This document shows positions 17,922-26,236 of a stretch of 64,000 nt of DNA, in pieces. Under the pieces are notes generated by a model. The model did not search any database. It was given only the letters and a program-made list of their open reading frames with translations, and had not been told where the DNA came from. Both the position numbers and the translations under genes were made by a program. How positions within the stretch are numbered: position 1 is the stretch's first letter; every line of letters begins with the position of its first letter. This stretch comes from JAQVCM01 sp040403095. GTDB taxonomy: Bacteria; Bacteroidota; Bacteroidia; Flavobacteriales_D; Crocinitomicaceae. The stretch spans positions 1 through 64,000 of the forward strand of contig JBBALI010000006.1 in the NCBI GenBank assembly GCA_040403095.1. Reading direction: 5' to 3'.

Positions 17922-18938
17922 TTATCTGATAACAAATTTACCCGTTTTTTGCAATTCTGAACCAGAAACTTGATAAAAGTAAGTTCCATCAACTAATTCT
18001 GCCGACAAAGTAATTTCATTTTTTTGATTACCTGCTAATTTTGCTTCCATGACAACTTTTCCAGTAATGTCTAAAATTTTCAATTTAGCCAATTTATCGT
18101 TTTTAGTTGAAAGATCGACAAAAATTTTGTTTTCGTAATTGTAAACATTAAAGTTATTCTGTTCATTTTCAACTACACTTGCATTCGCTGGATTGTAAAT
18201 TACTTCTAAATCATCAATCCAAAGTTTACTTCCTGCACCAACAATTCCTGGTGCAGTAGTCATTTGATTATCAGAAGGAGTGATACTCATCATGATATAC
18301 TCTGGCGTATTTCCATTCGTATAAACAAAAGGAACGGAGAATCGTTTCCAAGTTGTGTTATCAGCAGCCGCAGAATTGAAAAGTGCTTTTCCAATTTTAT
18401 TTCCGCTTAAATCTGTGTGATTTCCGTTCACAGGTAACTCAGGATCATTGAAATCACCTGAATGCAAAAATGCAACTACTTTGGCTCTCTCAGCAGTCGC
18501 ACCAGTTCCACTTGTAGCTTGTGTATATCTGTACCATCCAACTAAACTATCAGGACGACCAACAAAGGCCATTCTTCTTGCATCGGTTGCAGTACTGTAA
18601 TTTATTGTTCCGATATAACCTTCAGATTTATCTTGACTTGGAGCATTCACAACACCTGTTGTTAAATTACCATTTACAACAGCTAAAATGTAATATTTAG
18701 TCTCTAAACGAGCGCAATATGTCCCTGAATGTGGATTTGATGTTTCTTGAAAACAAGTTTGTGGTCCGATAGAAGCAACGGTTGAACCTGTTTTGTTAGA
18801 ATACCAAGAAGTTGGTTCGTCTGCGTTTCCTGGACTTGTGTTTCCCCAAGTTTCAAAACCTCCGTTTGCAATTTGATTTTGCGCCGCTAAAGTCAAAGAA
18901 AATCCAGCAAATATGAATGTAAATAATTTTGTTTTCAT
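17922..18938 (-). CDS. secreted protein with type IX secretion (type A) sorting domain
   Basis: 338 residues. The signal peptide is MKTKLFTFIFAGFSLTLAAQ. The body begins NQIANGGFETWGN and has a jelly-roll-like beta pattern (residues about 25-250) like carbohydrate-binding or PCMD-type domains, with IDDLEVIYN at its end. The last 75 residues are a T9SS type A sorting domain: FNVYNYENKIFVDLS, LKILDITGKVV, and LVDGTYFYQV...TGKFVIR. By family it crosses the outer membrane through the type IX system and the tail is removed. Substrate or surface role is unknown. A TATATTTG box and a pair of direct repeats lie upstream. Confidence 0.85.
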   Translation of the reverse strand: MKTKLFTFIFAGFSLTLAAQNQIANGGFETWGNTSPGNADEPTSWYSNKTGSTVASIGPQTCFQETSNPHSGTYCARLETKYYILAVVNGNLTTGVVNAPSQDKSEGYIGTINYSTATDARRMAFVGRPDSLVGWYRYTQATSGTGATAERAKVVAFLHSGDFNDPELPVNGNHTDLSGNKIGKALFNSAAADNTTWKRFSVPFVYTNGNTPEYIMMSITPSDNQMTTAPGIVGAGSKLWIDDLEVIYNPANASVVENEQNNFNVYNYENKIFVDLSTKNDKLAKLKILDITGKVVMEAKLAGNQKNEITLSAELVDGTYFYQVSGSELQKTGKFVIR

Positions 18939-18965
18939 CTGTTATCTATTGTTATTTTTAGATGG

Positions 18966-18973
18966 CAAATATA
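18966..18973 (-). promoter_or_regulatory. candidate -7 box (TATATTTG) for the T9SS protein gene
   Basis: TATATTTG on the minus strand matches TAnnTTTG and lies 28 bp before the ATG at 18938, so a leader of about 20 nt is expected. Confidence 0.55.
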
Positions 18974-18994
18974 CTGAATGATTTATTTAACTCG

Positions 18995-19026
18995 CGTTAT
19001 TATTGAATATTTAACGTTATTATTGA
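18995..19026. repeat. two 12-bp direct repeats, 20-bp period, upstream of a promoter
   Basis: CGTTATTATTGA occurs at 18995-19006 and again at 19015-19026. The repeat starts are 20 bp apart, about two helical turns. They sit just upstream of the -7 box at 18966-18973, overlapping where a -33 element would be and beyond it, which is a usual place for an activator site. Confidence 0.55.
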
Positions 19027-19169
19027 TTTAAAAAACTCAAAATCAAGTTTATAATTTTTAACACAAATACTTAATATCTTTAAATTTTAAACATTTTGGT
19101 ATTTTTAGATGCATACCTATTACAACAGAGATTTTAAGACAACAAAAATCTAATATTGACTAAAAATTG

Positions 19170-19177
19170 TAATTTTG
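19170..19177 (+). promoter_or_regulatory. candidate -7 box (TAATTTTG) for smpB
   Basis: TAATTTTG matches TAnnTTTG. It ends only 4 bp before the smpB ATG at 19182, so if used, the transcript would have almost no leader. Confidence 0.5.
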
Positions 19178-19181
19178 CAAG

Positions 19182-19634
19182 ATGTCACAGAAACAAGTTA
19201 ACATACGCAACAAGAAAGCTAAATTTGAATACCATTTACTAGATGTATTTACAGCTGGAATGCAACTTACTGGGACGGAAATCAAAAGCATTCGCAAAAG
19301 TAAGGCTTCAATTTTAGAAGCATATTGTATTTGTGACCGAAGTGAAATTTGGATTAGAAACATGCACATTACTGAGTATGAAAATGGTTCATTTTACAAT
19401 CATAAGCCACGAACAGACAGAAAATTATTACTAAACAAGAAAGAAATCAAACAAATTGAAAAGTTTTTGACTGTCAAAGGAAATACTTTGATTCCATTGC
19501 GTTTATTTTTGTCTGAAAAAGGTTGGGCGAAATTAGAATTTGCTTGTGCGCAAGGAAAGAAACTGCATGACAAACGTCAAGATTTGAAGGAAAAAGATGA
19601 CCGACGTGACATGGATCGGGCTTTGAAAAGGTAA
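19182..19634 (+). CDS. smpB: SsrA-binding protein SmpB
   Basis: A 150-residue protein of the trans-translation system. It binds tmRNA and delivers it to ribosomes stalled on broken messages. Family landmarks are NKKAKFEYHLLDVFTAGMQL near the start, GTEIKSIRKSKASILEAYC (about residues 32-50), the Asn-rich HITEYENGSFYNHKPRTDRK, and the basic C-terminal tail KEKDDRRDMDRALKR, which inserts into the mRNA channel. Length and ends are normal. It stands alone on the plus strand between two minus-strand units. The tmRNA gene itself was not seen in the window. Confidence 0.97.
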   Translation: MSQKQVNIRNKKAKFEYHLLDVFTAGMQLTGTEIKSIRKSKASILEAYCICDRSEIWIRNMHITEYENGSFYNHKPRTDRKLLLNKKEIKQIEKFLTVKGNTLIPLRLFLSEKGWAKLEFACAQGKKLHDKRQDLKEKDDRRDMDRALKR

Positions 19635-19649
19635 GTTTTGAATTTTAAA

Positions 19650-20489
19650 TCAAATAAAGCCAAAAGTTAAAATGTGAAGCCACCTGTTTTGCGCAATTAA
19701 GATGTAAAATACAAATATTGAAAGTGCGTAAACAGAAAAATTAAGCATTACGATAAATCCATATCTTCTTTTTGCGAATTTCCATGTGTAAATTGGAATC
19801 AATAACAACAAGGGAACGATTGGAAAGAGATTTATGATTGAAAAATCAACTCCGTAACTTGTGTAAGAATAAATCCCTCGGTACCAAACTCTGATTGGAT
19901 TTCGCATCCAAATCGAACTTTCAATAACGATTTCTGGATTGTCAAACAGCATATTTGGATTGGGATCTTCTAGAAAAAAACTTTGATTGGAAGCAGTTTT
20001 CAGCATTCTGACATCAGCTTTCACCAAACCTTTGTACATTTTTGAATAAGCAACAACTTTGTCAGCTGAAAAGCGGGAAGGCAAAATTGGTTCAATGATC
20101 AAAAGCGCAGCCAAAAAAGCGGCAACAATTGCCATCTTTTTGAAAAACTTAAATTTCAAGCCAGTCGTTAACTTTTGAATATAAGCTTCTTGTTCGTATT
20201 TAATTCTTTCAGTTTGTTTACGCAATCTTTCCTGCGCTTCTTTGATTCTTTCTTCTGAAGATTTCTCCGCTCTTTTAGTATTGACAATCGTTTTGGAAGA
20301 TCTTGGTTTCTCGTCAATGATAATTTGATAAGCTTCTGTCAAATCCAAAAACAATTTGTGTGCTTTCGGATCATCATTTCTATCAGGATGATATTTCATC
20401 GCCAATTTTCTGTATGCGCGCTTGACTTCTGCTTTGGAAGCAGATTCAGTCAATCCAAAAACTTGGTAATATTTTGCTTTGTAATTCAA
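19650..20489 (-). CDS. membrane-anchored J-domain protein
   Basis: 279 residues. A complete J-domain is at 5-65 (YYQVFGLTESASKAEVKRAY, then the HPD motif in MKYHPDRND). A charged coiled-coil stretch follows (about 85-125, KRAEKSSEERIKEAQERLRK), then three hydrophobic segments near 130-150, 220-240 and 250-272. There is no G/F or zinc-finger region, so it is a class C co-chaperone that would stimulate DnaK at the inner membrane. The start is TTG, overlapping the menE stop as TTGA, so translation is probably coupled to menE. A functional link to menaquinone synthesis is not implied. Confidence 0.85.
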   Translation of the reverse strand: MNYKAKYYQVFGLTESASKAEVKRAYRKLAMKYHPDRNDDPKAHKLFLDLTEAYQIIIDEKPRSSKTIVNTKRAEKSSEERIKEAQERLRKQTERIKYEQEAYIQKLTTGLKFKFFKKMAIVAAFLAALLIIEPILPSRFSADKVVAYSKMYKGLVKADVRMLKTASNQSFFLEDPNPNMLFDNPEIVIESSIWMRNPIRVWYRGIYSYTSYGVDFSIINLFPIVPLLLLIPIYTWKFAKRRYGFIVMLNFSVYALSIFVFYILIAQNRWLHILTFGFI

Positions 20490-21499
20490 CCCAATGTCCT
20501 TTTTAAAATTGATTTTCTATTGATTTTGCCGCTTACGGTTTCGTCAAATGTTTTGATAAAATAAATTTTCTTTGGAATCTCAAATTTATCCAAGGAAGAT
20601 TTAAACAATTCCAATATTGATTTTGATCTAAATTCACTTTCAATTCCCTCCACAACTAAAATGATTTTTTCGCCCAATAAATTGTCCTTTTCTGAAGCGA
20701 TGAAAAATTTTGATTCCATCAAATGACTGATTTTCCGCTCAATTTTTTCCGGAAAAAACTTAATTCCGCCCGAATTAATCACAAAGTCTGCCCTGCCCTG
20801 CCAGAAAAAATGTTTTTCATCTACCAATTCAACGATGTCGTTGGTGTTGAGTTTTTCAATTCCTAAACTTGGCGCATTTACTATCAATTGATTTTGATCT
20901 ATTTCAAATGATATTCCAGGCAAAGCTTCAAAAGTCTGAAAAGTTGTTTGATTTAATTTTCTAACGGCGACATGTGACATCGTTTCAGTCATTCCAAAAC
21001 TCTCATAAGCGCGCGTTTCAAATTGTTTCAGACTTTCCTCCAATTGCCGCGAAACATTTGCGCCTCCAATCAATAACTGCTGAACTAAATTCAATTTCTC
21101 AGGATTTTTTTCAATCACATTTTGAATTTGGAGCGGAACCATGGCAGCGAATTGCAATTCAAAATCAATTTTTTCCAATGGATTTCTATTAATATCTACC
21201 ACATACAATTCCATTTCAAACAAAAAGGAACGCAAAATCATCATTTTTCCACCGATTGTGTCGGGTGAAAGACAAAGAATTGATTTATCACGTGGCTTAA
21301 AATCAAAATAAGTTCCCGTCATATTGGCCGAAGCAGCCATTTTCTCCTTTTTTAACCGAATATTTTTTGGAATTCCTGTTGAACCAGAAGTTTTTGTTTC
21401 AATAAAATCATCCGCATTCAACCAAGCTGAAACAAAACTTTCAACCTTAGAAATAAGGTCAGAATTTTCAGTTAAATAAATGATTTTAAAAGTGCTCAA
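20486..21499 (-). CDS. menE: AMP-binding enzyme, probable o-succinylbenzoate-CoA ligase
   Basis: 337 residues of the adenylate-forming family. It has the P-loop-like TSGSTGIPKNIRLKK (about residues 38-52), the ESFGMTETMSHVA motif, GRADFVINSGGIKF (with the conserved Asp and Gly-Gly), and a C-terminal Lys in SGKINRKSILKR. It is shorter than most ligases, as MenE is in Bacteroidota, where it makes o-succinylbenzoyl-CoA for menaquinone. The specificity call rests on length and lineage; no other men gene is in the window. The start is TTG at 21497-21499 and no in-frame ATG lies before the P-loop. It overlaps the J-domain gene by 4 bp. Confidence 0.75.
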   Translation of the reverse strand: MSTFKIIYLTENSDLISKVESFVSAWLNADDFIETKTSGSTGIPKNIRLKKEKMAASANMTGTYFDFKPRDKSILCLSPDTIGGKMMILRSFLFEMELYVVDINRNPLEKIDFELQFAAMVPLQIQNVIEKNPEKLNLVQQLLIGGANVSRQLEESLKQFETRAYESFGMTETMSHVAVRKLNQTTFQTFEALPGISFEIDQNQLIVNAPSLGIEKLNTNDIVELVDEKHFFWQGRADFVINSGGIKFFPEKIERKISHLMESKFFIASEKDNLLGEKIILVVEGIESEFRSKSILELFKSSLDKFEIPKKIYFIKTFDETVSGKINRKSILKRTLG

Positions 21500-21640
21500 T
21501 TTTTTGGAACGGTATTTGAAATGAATGAAACAACAATAAGTTTTGTAACTTTTAAATTAAGACTTGATTGTATAGAAATAAATATTAATTTTAAAGTGCA
21601 AAACAAAAGTAGCACGTTACTTCATTAAAATAAACAAACT

Positions 21641-22081
21641 ATGAAAAAGTTATTTGGATTTTTATTGGTTGCTGGAATGGTTTCAACAGCCTTTGTATCG
21701 AAATCAAAGCTTGAAACCTCAAGTATAGTGATGAAAGACGGTATTGATTTTCAAAAAAGTAGCTACGAGGAAGCAATCAAAGAAGCTAAAAAATCTGGAA
21801 AATTAATTTTCATTGATGCATACACTGAATGGTGCGGACCATGTAAAAAAATGGCTGCTACATCATTCATGGATCCTGAAGTTGCTAAATTATTCAATTC
21901 AAAATTCATCAATTTGAAAGTTGAAATGGAAAAAAGTACTGACGGACCAATGATCGCTCAAAAATACTCTGTTCGCGCTTATCCTTCCTTACTTTTCATC
22001 AATGGTGAAGGTAAAGTAGTAAAATATGCAGTTGGTTACCAAACGGCAGAACAGTTAATGGCTATCGGAAAATCATTGTAA
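21641..22081 (+). CDS. periplasmic thioredoxin-like protein
   Basis: 146 residues. An N-terminal signal (MKKLFGFLLVAGMVSTAFVS) is followed by a thioredoxin fold with WCGPCKK (Cys65, Cys68) and the cis-Pro in RAYPSLLFI. The layout is that of the thioredoxin-7/DsbD-gamma-like group found in Bacteroidota, where such proteins reduce or isomerise disulfides outside the cytoplasm. Its partner cannot be read from sequence. It is a single gene closed by a strong terminator, so it is its own unit. Confidence 0.9.
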   Translation: MKKLFGFLLVAGMVSTAFVSKSKLETSSIVMKDGIDFQKSSYEEAIKEAKKSGKLIFIDAYTEWCGPCKKMAATSFMDPEVAKLFNSKFINLKVEMEKSTDGPMIAQKYSVRAYPSLLFINGEGKVVKYAVGYQTAEQLMAIGKSL

Positions 22082-22097
22082 GATTCAATACTATTTG

Positions 22098-22124
22098 AAA
22101 GACGCTTTCGGGCGTCTTTTTTTT
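22098..22124 (+). terminator. Rho-independent terminator of the thioredoxin gene
   Basis: GACGC / GCGTC stem (22101-22105, 22112-22116) extended by three A-T pairs, followed by eight T at 22117-22124. Confidence 0.88.
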
Positions 22125-22143
22125 GCTCAAAAATCAGCTTTGC

Positions 22144-22593
22144 ATGAAATCATTTTTTCTATTCTTTCTGCTCCTATTAAATTTCAATTTTATTGAAGCT
22201 CAAAAAAGCCTTCAAAAAACGGGTACCGATTGTTCCTTCAAAAATGAGTTGCTTGGAAAATGGTCGATTGAAAATATGGTCAATGATCTTTCTGGAGAAA
22301 ATCTAGAAACAGAAGGTCAATCGTGGAAATTATCGACCACAGATAATACTGAAATCAAGGACAAAATCACCATGACTTTTTCTCCTGACGGAACCTTTAC
22401 AGGAACAACAGATGTGAACGATTCTCTTCAAGTTAGTTACGGCTATTGGACATCTAGCGAAGATTGCAAAGCGCTGCTTATCGAAGTTGACGGCATTCTG
22501 GAAGAACTGGTCATTTTTTCAATCGAAAAACAATACCTCGTGCTCAAAATGGAAGACGATTTCAAAATGATATTTAGGAAATTGAAGTTATAA
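22144..22593 (+). CDS. small secreted lipocalin-like protein
   Basis: About 149 residues with signal peptide MKSFFLFFLLLLNFNFIEAQ. The mature part has a lipocalin-like pattern: LLGKWSIENMVNDLSG, a central TFSPDGTFTGTTDVN hairpin, and YGYWTSSEDCKALLIEV. It matches small lipocalin-like Bacteroidota proteins only in general layout, so no ligand can be named. The frame is open to a TTG at 22123, but that lies in the thioredoxin terminator; ATG 22144 puts the signal peptide first. Two Cys remain in the mature part (one near the start, one at DCKAL). Its stop is 3 bp from the stop of the convergent gene. Confidence 0.7.
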   Translation: MKSFFLFFLLLLNFNFIEAQKSLQKTGTDCSFKNELLGKWSIENMVNDLSGENLETEGQSWKLSTTDNTEIKDKITMTFSPDGTFTGTTDVNDSLQVSYGYWTSSEDCKALLIEVDGILEELVIFSIEKQYLVLKMEDDFKMIFRKLKL

Positions 22594-22596
22594 CAA

Positions 22597-24378
22597 TCAA
22601 TCTTCTAACGCCTTGTATTTTTTAATCAAAGGAAAAAACGAGAACAATCCAATCACAGCGAAAAGTAAAATCCAAAAAGGATTCGCGATATATGCATAGC
22701 CATAAACATATTCGCCGCCACATTTTGAATTCACGTAATGACCTGAAATAATGAAATTCATTCCAAAAATCAGATTCACGAAAAACGGAGAAATAATGTA
22801 TGTCATATTCACCAATACGTTCAGTACTTTTTTATTGAATTTTTTCGATAAAATACCGTAAATAGTTGTTCCAACAATGATTAAAATGATGCAAAAGACG
22901 AAAACGATGGAATTCTTTTCCCTTGCGTGATAATCGTAATTATCAAAATTGTAATTTCCACTTAAATTGATAAAAATCAAACCCAACGCAACTAAAATCA
23001 TCAATACGCCACCGATTGGAATGGTTATCAAGAAACTGACAATGTTTGCAAACTCAAACAAAACGAATAAAAAAGCCAAGAAAAATCCTACAAAAAGCAT
23101 TGCAATGAATCCATTGTCGAATCGATTGGTATGTGACATCTCATAATTTACAATCAAATTATCTAATTGATCTTTCTCATAAAAATAAATGTCTTGTCGC
23201 TCAATGGCTGTTATAAAAGCACTGCTGTCATCTTTCGAAACCACTAAATCATTGTTTGAATATTTCATCAAAACGCTATAATCCTCTGGATATGAAAAAT
23301 CATCAGCATCAATTCTATTGTTGTAATTTCTGTCATTTTGCCCAGTGATGCTTTCAATGTGATGAAAATCTTTCATTTTCAAGTATTTCAAAATCATTCG
23401 GGGATCTAATCTCAAGTCAATTTTATATTCCATGCAAACATCAATGAAATCGTTGATTGCCATCTGAATTGAATCAAATTGATGATTTTTTGACCAACGC
23501 AACACCTGATCTGTGATAAATTCATTGGTCGATTTTTGTGTGTATGGCGATTGATATTCAAATCCGTAGGAATTCAAATTCTGAAAATCGTAAACATGTA
23601 ATTCATCGCTCTTTGGAAGTTGCACAAAAGCAGTCACAAAAGAATTTCTTTCGCAACTATCGCTGCTCTCAAATTTATCTACAGTTTTGAAAAATAAATA
23701 TTTATAATTATCAATCATCGTTGAAAGCGAATCGTGCAAATCTCCAAAATCTCCATAAAACAACTCCTTTCCGCTGTAGGTTTCATTTAATTTATTGGGG
23801 TAATAATAGTAACTATTTTCCCCTTCCCAAATGTTTGAAACGTCATTGTAATAAATAGAACTTAAATTCTGTTTGACAACTTCTTTGTTGTTATCAATGT
23901 GATACATGGATTTATTCTTTAAAACAAATGCTGATCCCAAATTCATCTTGGCGATTTTTGCTTCTGTTTCGTTTATCTTAAGCTCATTTTTCACCCTCGA
24001 AATTGTTCCATGAGTGAAAGGATAATAAGCTGAAAAAAGTACAGAAAATGCGATAAATAATTGAGTGAACAACTTTACAAAATACAATTTACTGAGCGGA
24101 TAGAAGCTTTTTATCGCATTGTTTTTATAGTAGTAAATCGCCCAAATACAGATAATTATCAAGCAATAAATCACATGAAAACTAACGAAACTACTGTCGG
24201 TATAAAAATCCTTGGTTTGTCTATATTTCAGTTCATGTAAACCAAAAAGCAAGTATCCGCTGATGAATGAAATAATCCAAGCAAAGATTCCTGCGACCAA
24301 CAATTGTAAGAATTTGGAATGCCAAGTGATCGGATGATTTTCCAGTAAATATTGATTTATTTTTTTTAATTTATTCAT
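22597..24378 (-). CDS. large membrane protein, probable ABC permease partner
   Basis: 593 residues. Three membrane segments lie near 22-48, 66-88 and 103-124. A soluble domain of about 290 residues (125-415) is rich in Tyr, Asp and Asn. Five to six more membrane segments run to the C-terminus. I do not recognise the family from motifs. It starts 15 bp downstream of an ABC ATPase on the same strand, and the split of membrane blocks around a large extracytoplasmic domain fits an ABC-2 or export-type permease. No substrate can be named. It has no signal peptide apart from its first membrane segment. Confidence 0.75.
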   Translation of the reverse strand: MNKLKKINQYLLENHPITWHSKFLQLLVAGIFAWIISFISGYLLFGLHELKYRQTKDFYTDSSFVSFHVIYCLIIICIWAIYYYKNNAIKSFYPLSKLYFVKLFTQLFIAFSVLFSAYYPFTHGTISRVKNELKINETEAKIAKMNLGSAFVLKNKSMYHIDNNKEVVKQNLSSIYYNDVSNIWEGENSYYYYPNKLNETYSGKELFYGDFGDLHDSLSTMIDNYKYLFFKTVDKFESSDSCERNSFVTAFVQLPKSDELHVYDFQNLNSYGFEYQSPYTQKSTNEFITDQVLRWSKNHQFDSIQMAINDFIDVCMEYKIDLRLDPRMILKYLKMKDFHHIESITGQNDRNYNNRIDADDFSYPEDYSVLMKYSNNDLVVSKDDSSAFITAIERQDIYFYEKDQLDNLIVNYEMSHTNRFDNGFIAMLFVGFFLAFLFVLFEFANIVSFLITIPIGGVLMILVALGLIFINLSGNYNFDNYDYHAREKNSIVFVFCIILIIVGTTIYGILSKKFNKKVLNVLVNMTYIISPFFVNLIFGMNFIISGHYVNSKCGGEYVYGYAYIANPFWILLFAVIGLFSFFPLIKKYKALED

Positions 24379-24393
24379 TTCTTCTAGCTTAAA

Positions 24394-25542
24394 TTAGATA
24401 AATAATCTTCTGGTTGATTGAGAAATATCTCTCACATACCTAATTTGAATGTTGTGATTCACCAATGCTTGTAAAATTTGATTCATCCCATTTTTAACTG
24501 GAATACTGACCAAATAAGTTCCGCCATTAAACTTGATTTCATGACCAGCAAGCGAATTCAACGCTGCATTCAAATCTTCTCTTGAATCTAGAATATCTAA
24601 TTCTAAAACAGTCAGTTGCTCTTCTTCTTCGTTGGCATTCGACAAATGTGTTGGAGCGCCATTTTTCAAGAATAAGATTTTGTCTGAAATTTTCTCCACT
24701 TCAAACAATTGTTGTGAACTCAAGATAATTCCCAAAGGATTGGAGAGACTTTGCGACAAATTTTTCAAGTCTTCCAAAATCAATTGTTGCGCGAGCACAT
24801 CCAAATTTGCCAAAGGTTCATCTAGCAAAAGTAGTTTTGGCGATCTCAAAAAAGTGCGCGCCAATTCAAACCTCATCTTGTAGCCGGAAGAAAGTTCATC
24901 CCAATTGTGATTTCTATATTTCCACAATCCGAAGCGAATAATCATCATCAAAACAATCAATTCATTTTCGTCGCCTTTAATTCCGTAATGCGTTGCTGCA
25001 AATTTCAGATTGGTTTTCAAAGAACCGTACCATTTGGGCGTTCGTTGCGGAATGTAGGTCAATTTTGTTCTCAAATCATAATCGCTGCTTGCATTTTTGT
25101 CGATTTGATAATGCAAAATTCCTTGATCAAATTTCAAATCTTTCGCCAAGATGCGCAACAACGTGGTTTTTCCATTTCCATTTTCACCCACCAAACCCCA
25201 AACATCGCCCTCGTGAATAGAAATCGAAATATCTCCCAATCTGAATTTCCTTCGACCATAAACTTTCGAGACATTTTCGGCAACCAACAACGGTTTTTTA
25301 TCCAATTTAATGTCGAAAGTCGCTTTTTCTAATTTTTGTATTAAAGCAAACGCCCTTTCCACAAACTCAGCATCATTTCTCAAATCTGATTCGTTCCAAT
25401 CAGCAAAATCAATGCACAATTTATAAAATGCTTTGTCTTGCGTGTCTAAAACACAATCGACTAACTTTCTAAATCCCAAGTGATAATCACCAGAATGAAT
25501 GTGACTGGAAACAATATTTAGCTTTTCATGGAATAATTTCAT
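24394..25542 (-). CDS. ABC transporter ATP-binding protein with extra N- and C-terminal domains
   Basis: 382 residues. An 85-residue helical N-terminal domain comes first (MKLFHEKLNIVSSHIHSGDY...). The ATPase core has Walker A GLVGENGNGKTTLL (about 118-131), a Q-loop at YIPQRTPKWYG, the signature as LSSGYKMRFE instead of LSGGQ, and Walker B LLLLDEPLANLD. The usual switch His is not obvious (GIILSSQQLFE). The last 80 residues form a separate domain (LTVLELDILDSREDL...). It is followed by the membrane protein at 22597, so the two probably form one transporter. A TACTTTTG box is 34 bp before the ATG. Confidence 0.85.
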   Translation of the reverse strand: MKLFHEKLNIVSSHIHSGDYHLGFRKLVDCVLDTQDKAFYKLCIDFADWNESDLRNDAEFVERAFALIQKLEKATFDIKLDKKPLLVAENVSKVYGRRKFRLGDISISIHEGDVWGLVGENGNGKTTLLRILAKDLKFDQGILHYQIDKNASSDYDLRTKLTYIPQRTPKWYGSLKTNLKFAATHYGIKGDENELIVLMMIIRFGLWKYRNHNWDELSSGYKMRFELARTFLRSPKLLLLDEPLANLDVLAQQLILEDLKNLSQSLSNPLGIILSSQQLFEVEKISDKILFLKNGAPTHLSNANEEEEQLTVLELDILDSREDLNAALNSLAGHEIKFNGGTYLVSIPVKNGMNQILQALVNHNIQIRYVRDISQSTRRLFI

Positions 25543-25575
25543 GCACGATTTTTTTGAGATTCAAGATTGTTTTTT

Positions 25576-25583
25576 CAAAAGTA
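25576..25583 (-). promoter_or_regulatory. candidate -7 box (TACTTTTG) for the ABC operon
   Basis: TACTTTTG followed by a run of A on the minus strand, the same form as the gapA box. It lies 34 bp before the ATG at 25542. Confidence 0.5.
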
Positions 25584-25815
25584 AGTAAAACTTGAATTGA
25601 ACTTAGGTTGTAACTGAAAATTGGGGGTTTTATTTTATTTGATGTTGGGTGATTGATTTGAAAAATATCTGAACTATTGGAAGTTTGGAGAATAATAGTA
25701 AATTTGAATAACGGAAAAACAAAACTTTTACATGCCTAAAAGATTTCAGTAAAAAAAAGACTAAAATTTATCGAATCATTCATTAAGCAATTTTTCCTTT
25801 GAATTCTACAAAAAA

Positions 25816-26205
25816 ATGAAAGTTAAATGGAAATATCAAAATTATGAAACGCAAATAATTTTTGCTTTTGTGGTTATAATTATTTCAATTTTGATAATTT
25901 ACAATCTTTATAGTTCTGAACATAAAAAATCTTCTCTAAAAAATTCTTTCAAAACTTGGGCTATAATTTCAGAAATGAGTGAAGGAACATATAAGATACC
26001 AAGAACGATTGATTTTTATTTCTTAAATAAGAAAGGTGAAAAGATTGAAATTTTAAATTCTGATCCAATTGATTGTTTCACTTTTCGGAAAGAAAAAGAC
26101 ACAATTTACATACGGTATTCTTTAACTGATAATTATGTTACTGAAGTTATTCATTGTTTTTGGAATGAAAAATTACGTGATGACATGAATCGTCAATTGA
26201 AATGA
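25816..26205 (+). CDS. hypothetical small membrane-anchored protein
   Basis: 129 residues. One membrane segment is near residues 14-34 (IIFAFVVIIISILIIYNLY), followed by a soluble domain of about 90 residues with a beta-rich pattern and two Cys (IDCFTF, HCFWN). I do not recognise it. It has the same orientation and low GC as the next three small genes and begins 32 bp before the next one ends its leader, so it may belong to the same unit. Confidence 0.6.
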   Translation: MKVKWKYQNYETQIIFAFVVIIISILIIYNLYSSEHKKSSLKNSFKTWAIISEMSEGTYKIPRTIDFYFLNKKGEKIEILNSDPIDCFTFRKEKDTIYIRYSLTDNYVTEVIHCFWNEKLRDDMNRQLK

Positions 26206-26236
26206 AAAATAATAAAACCTTGAAAAATTAAAATCA

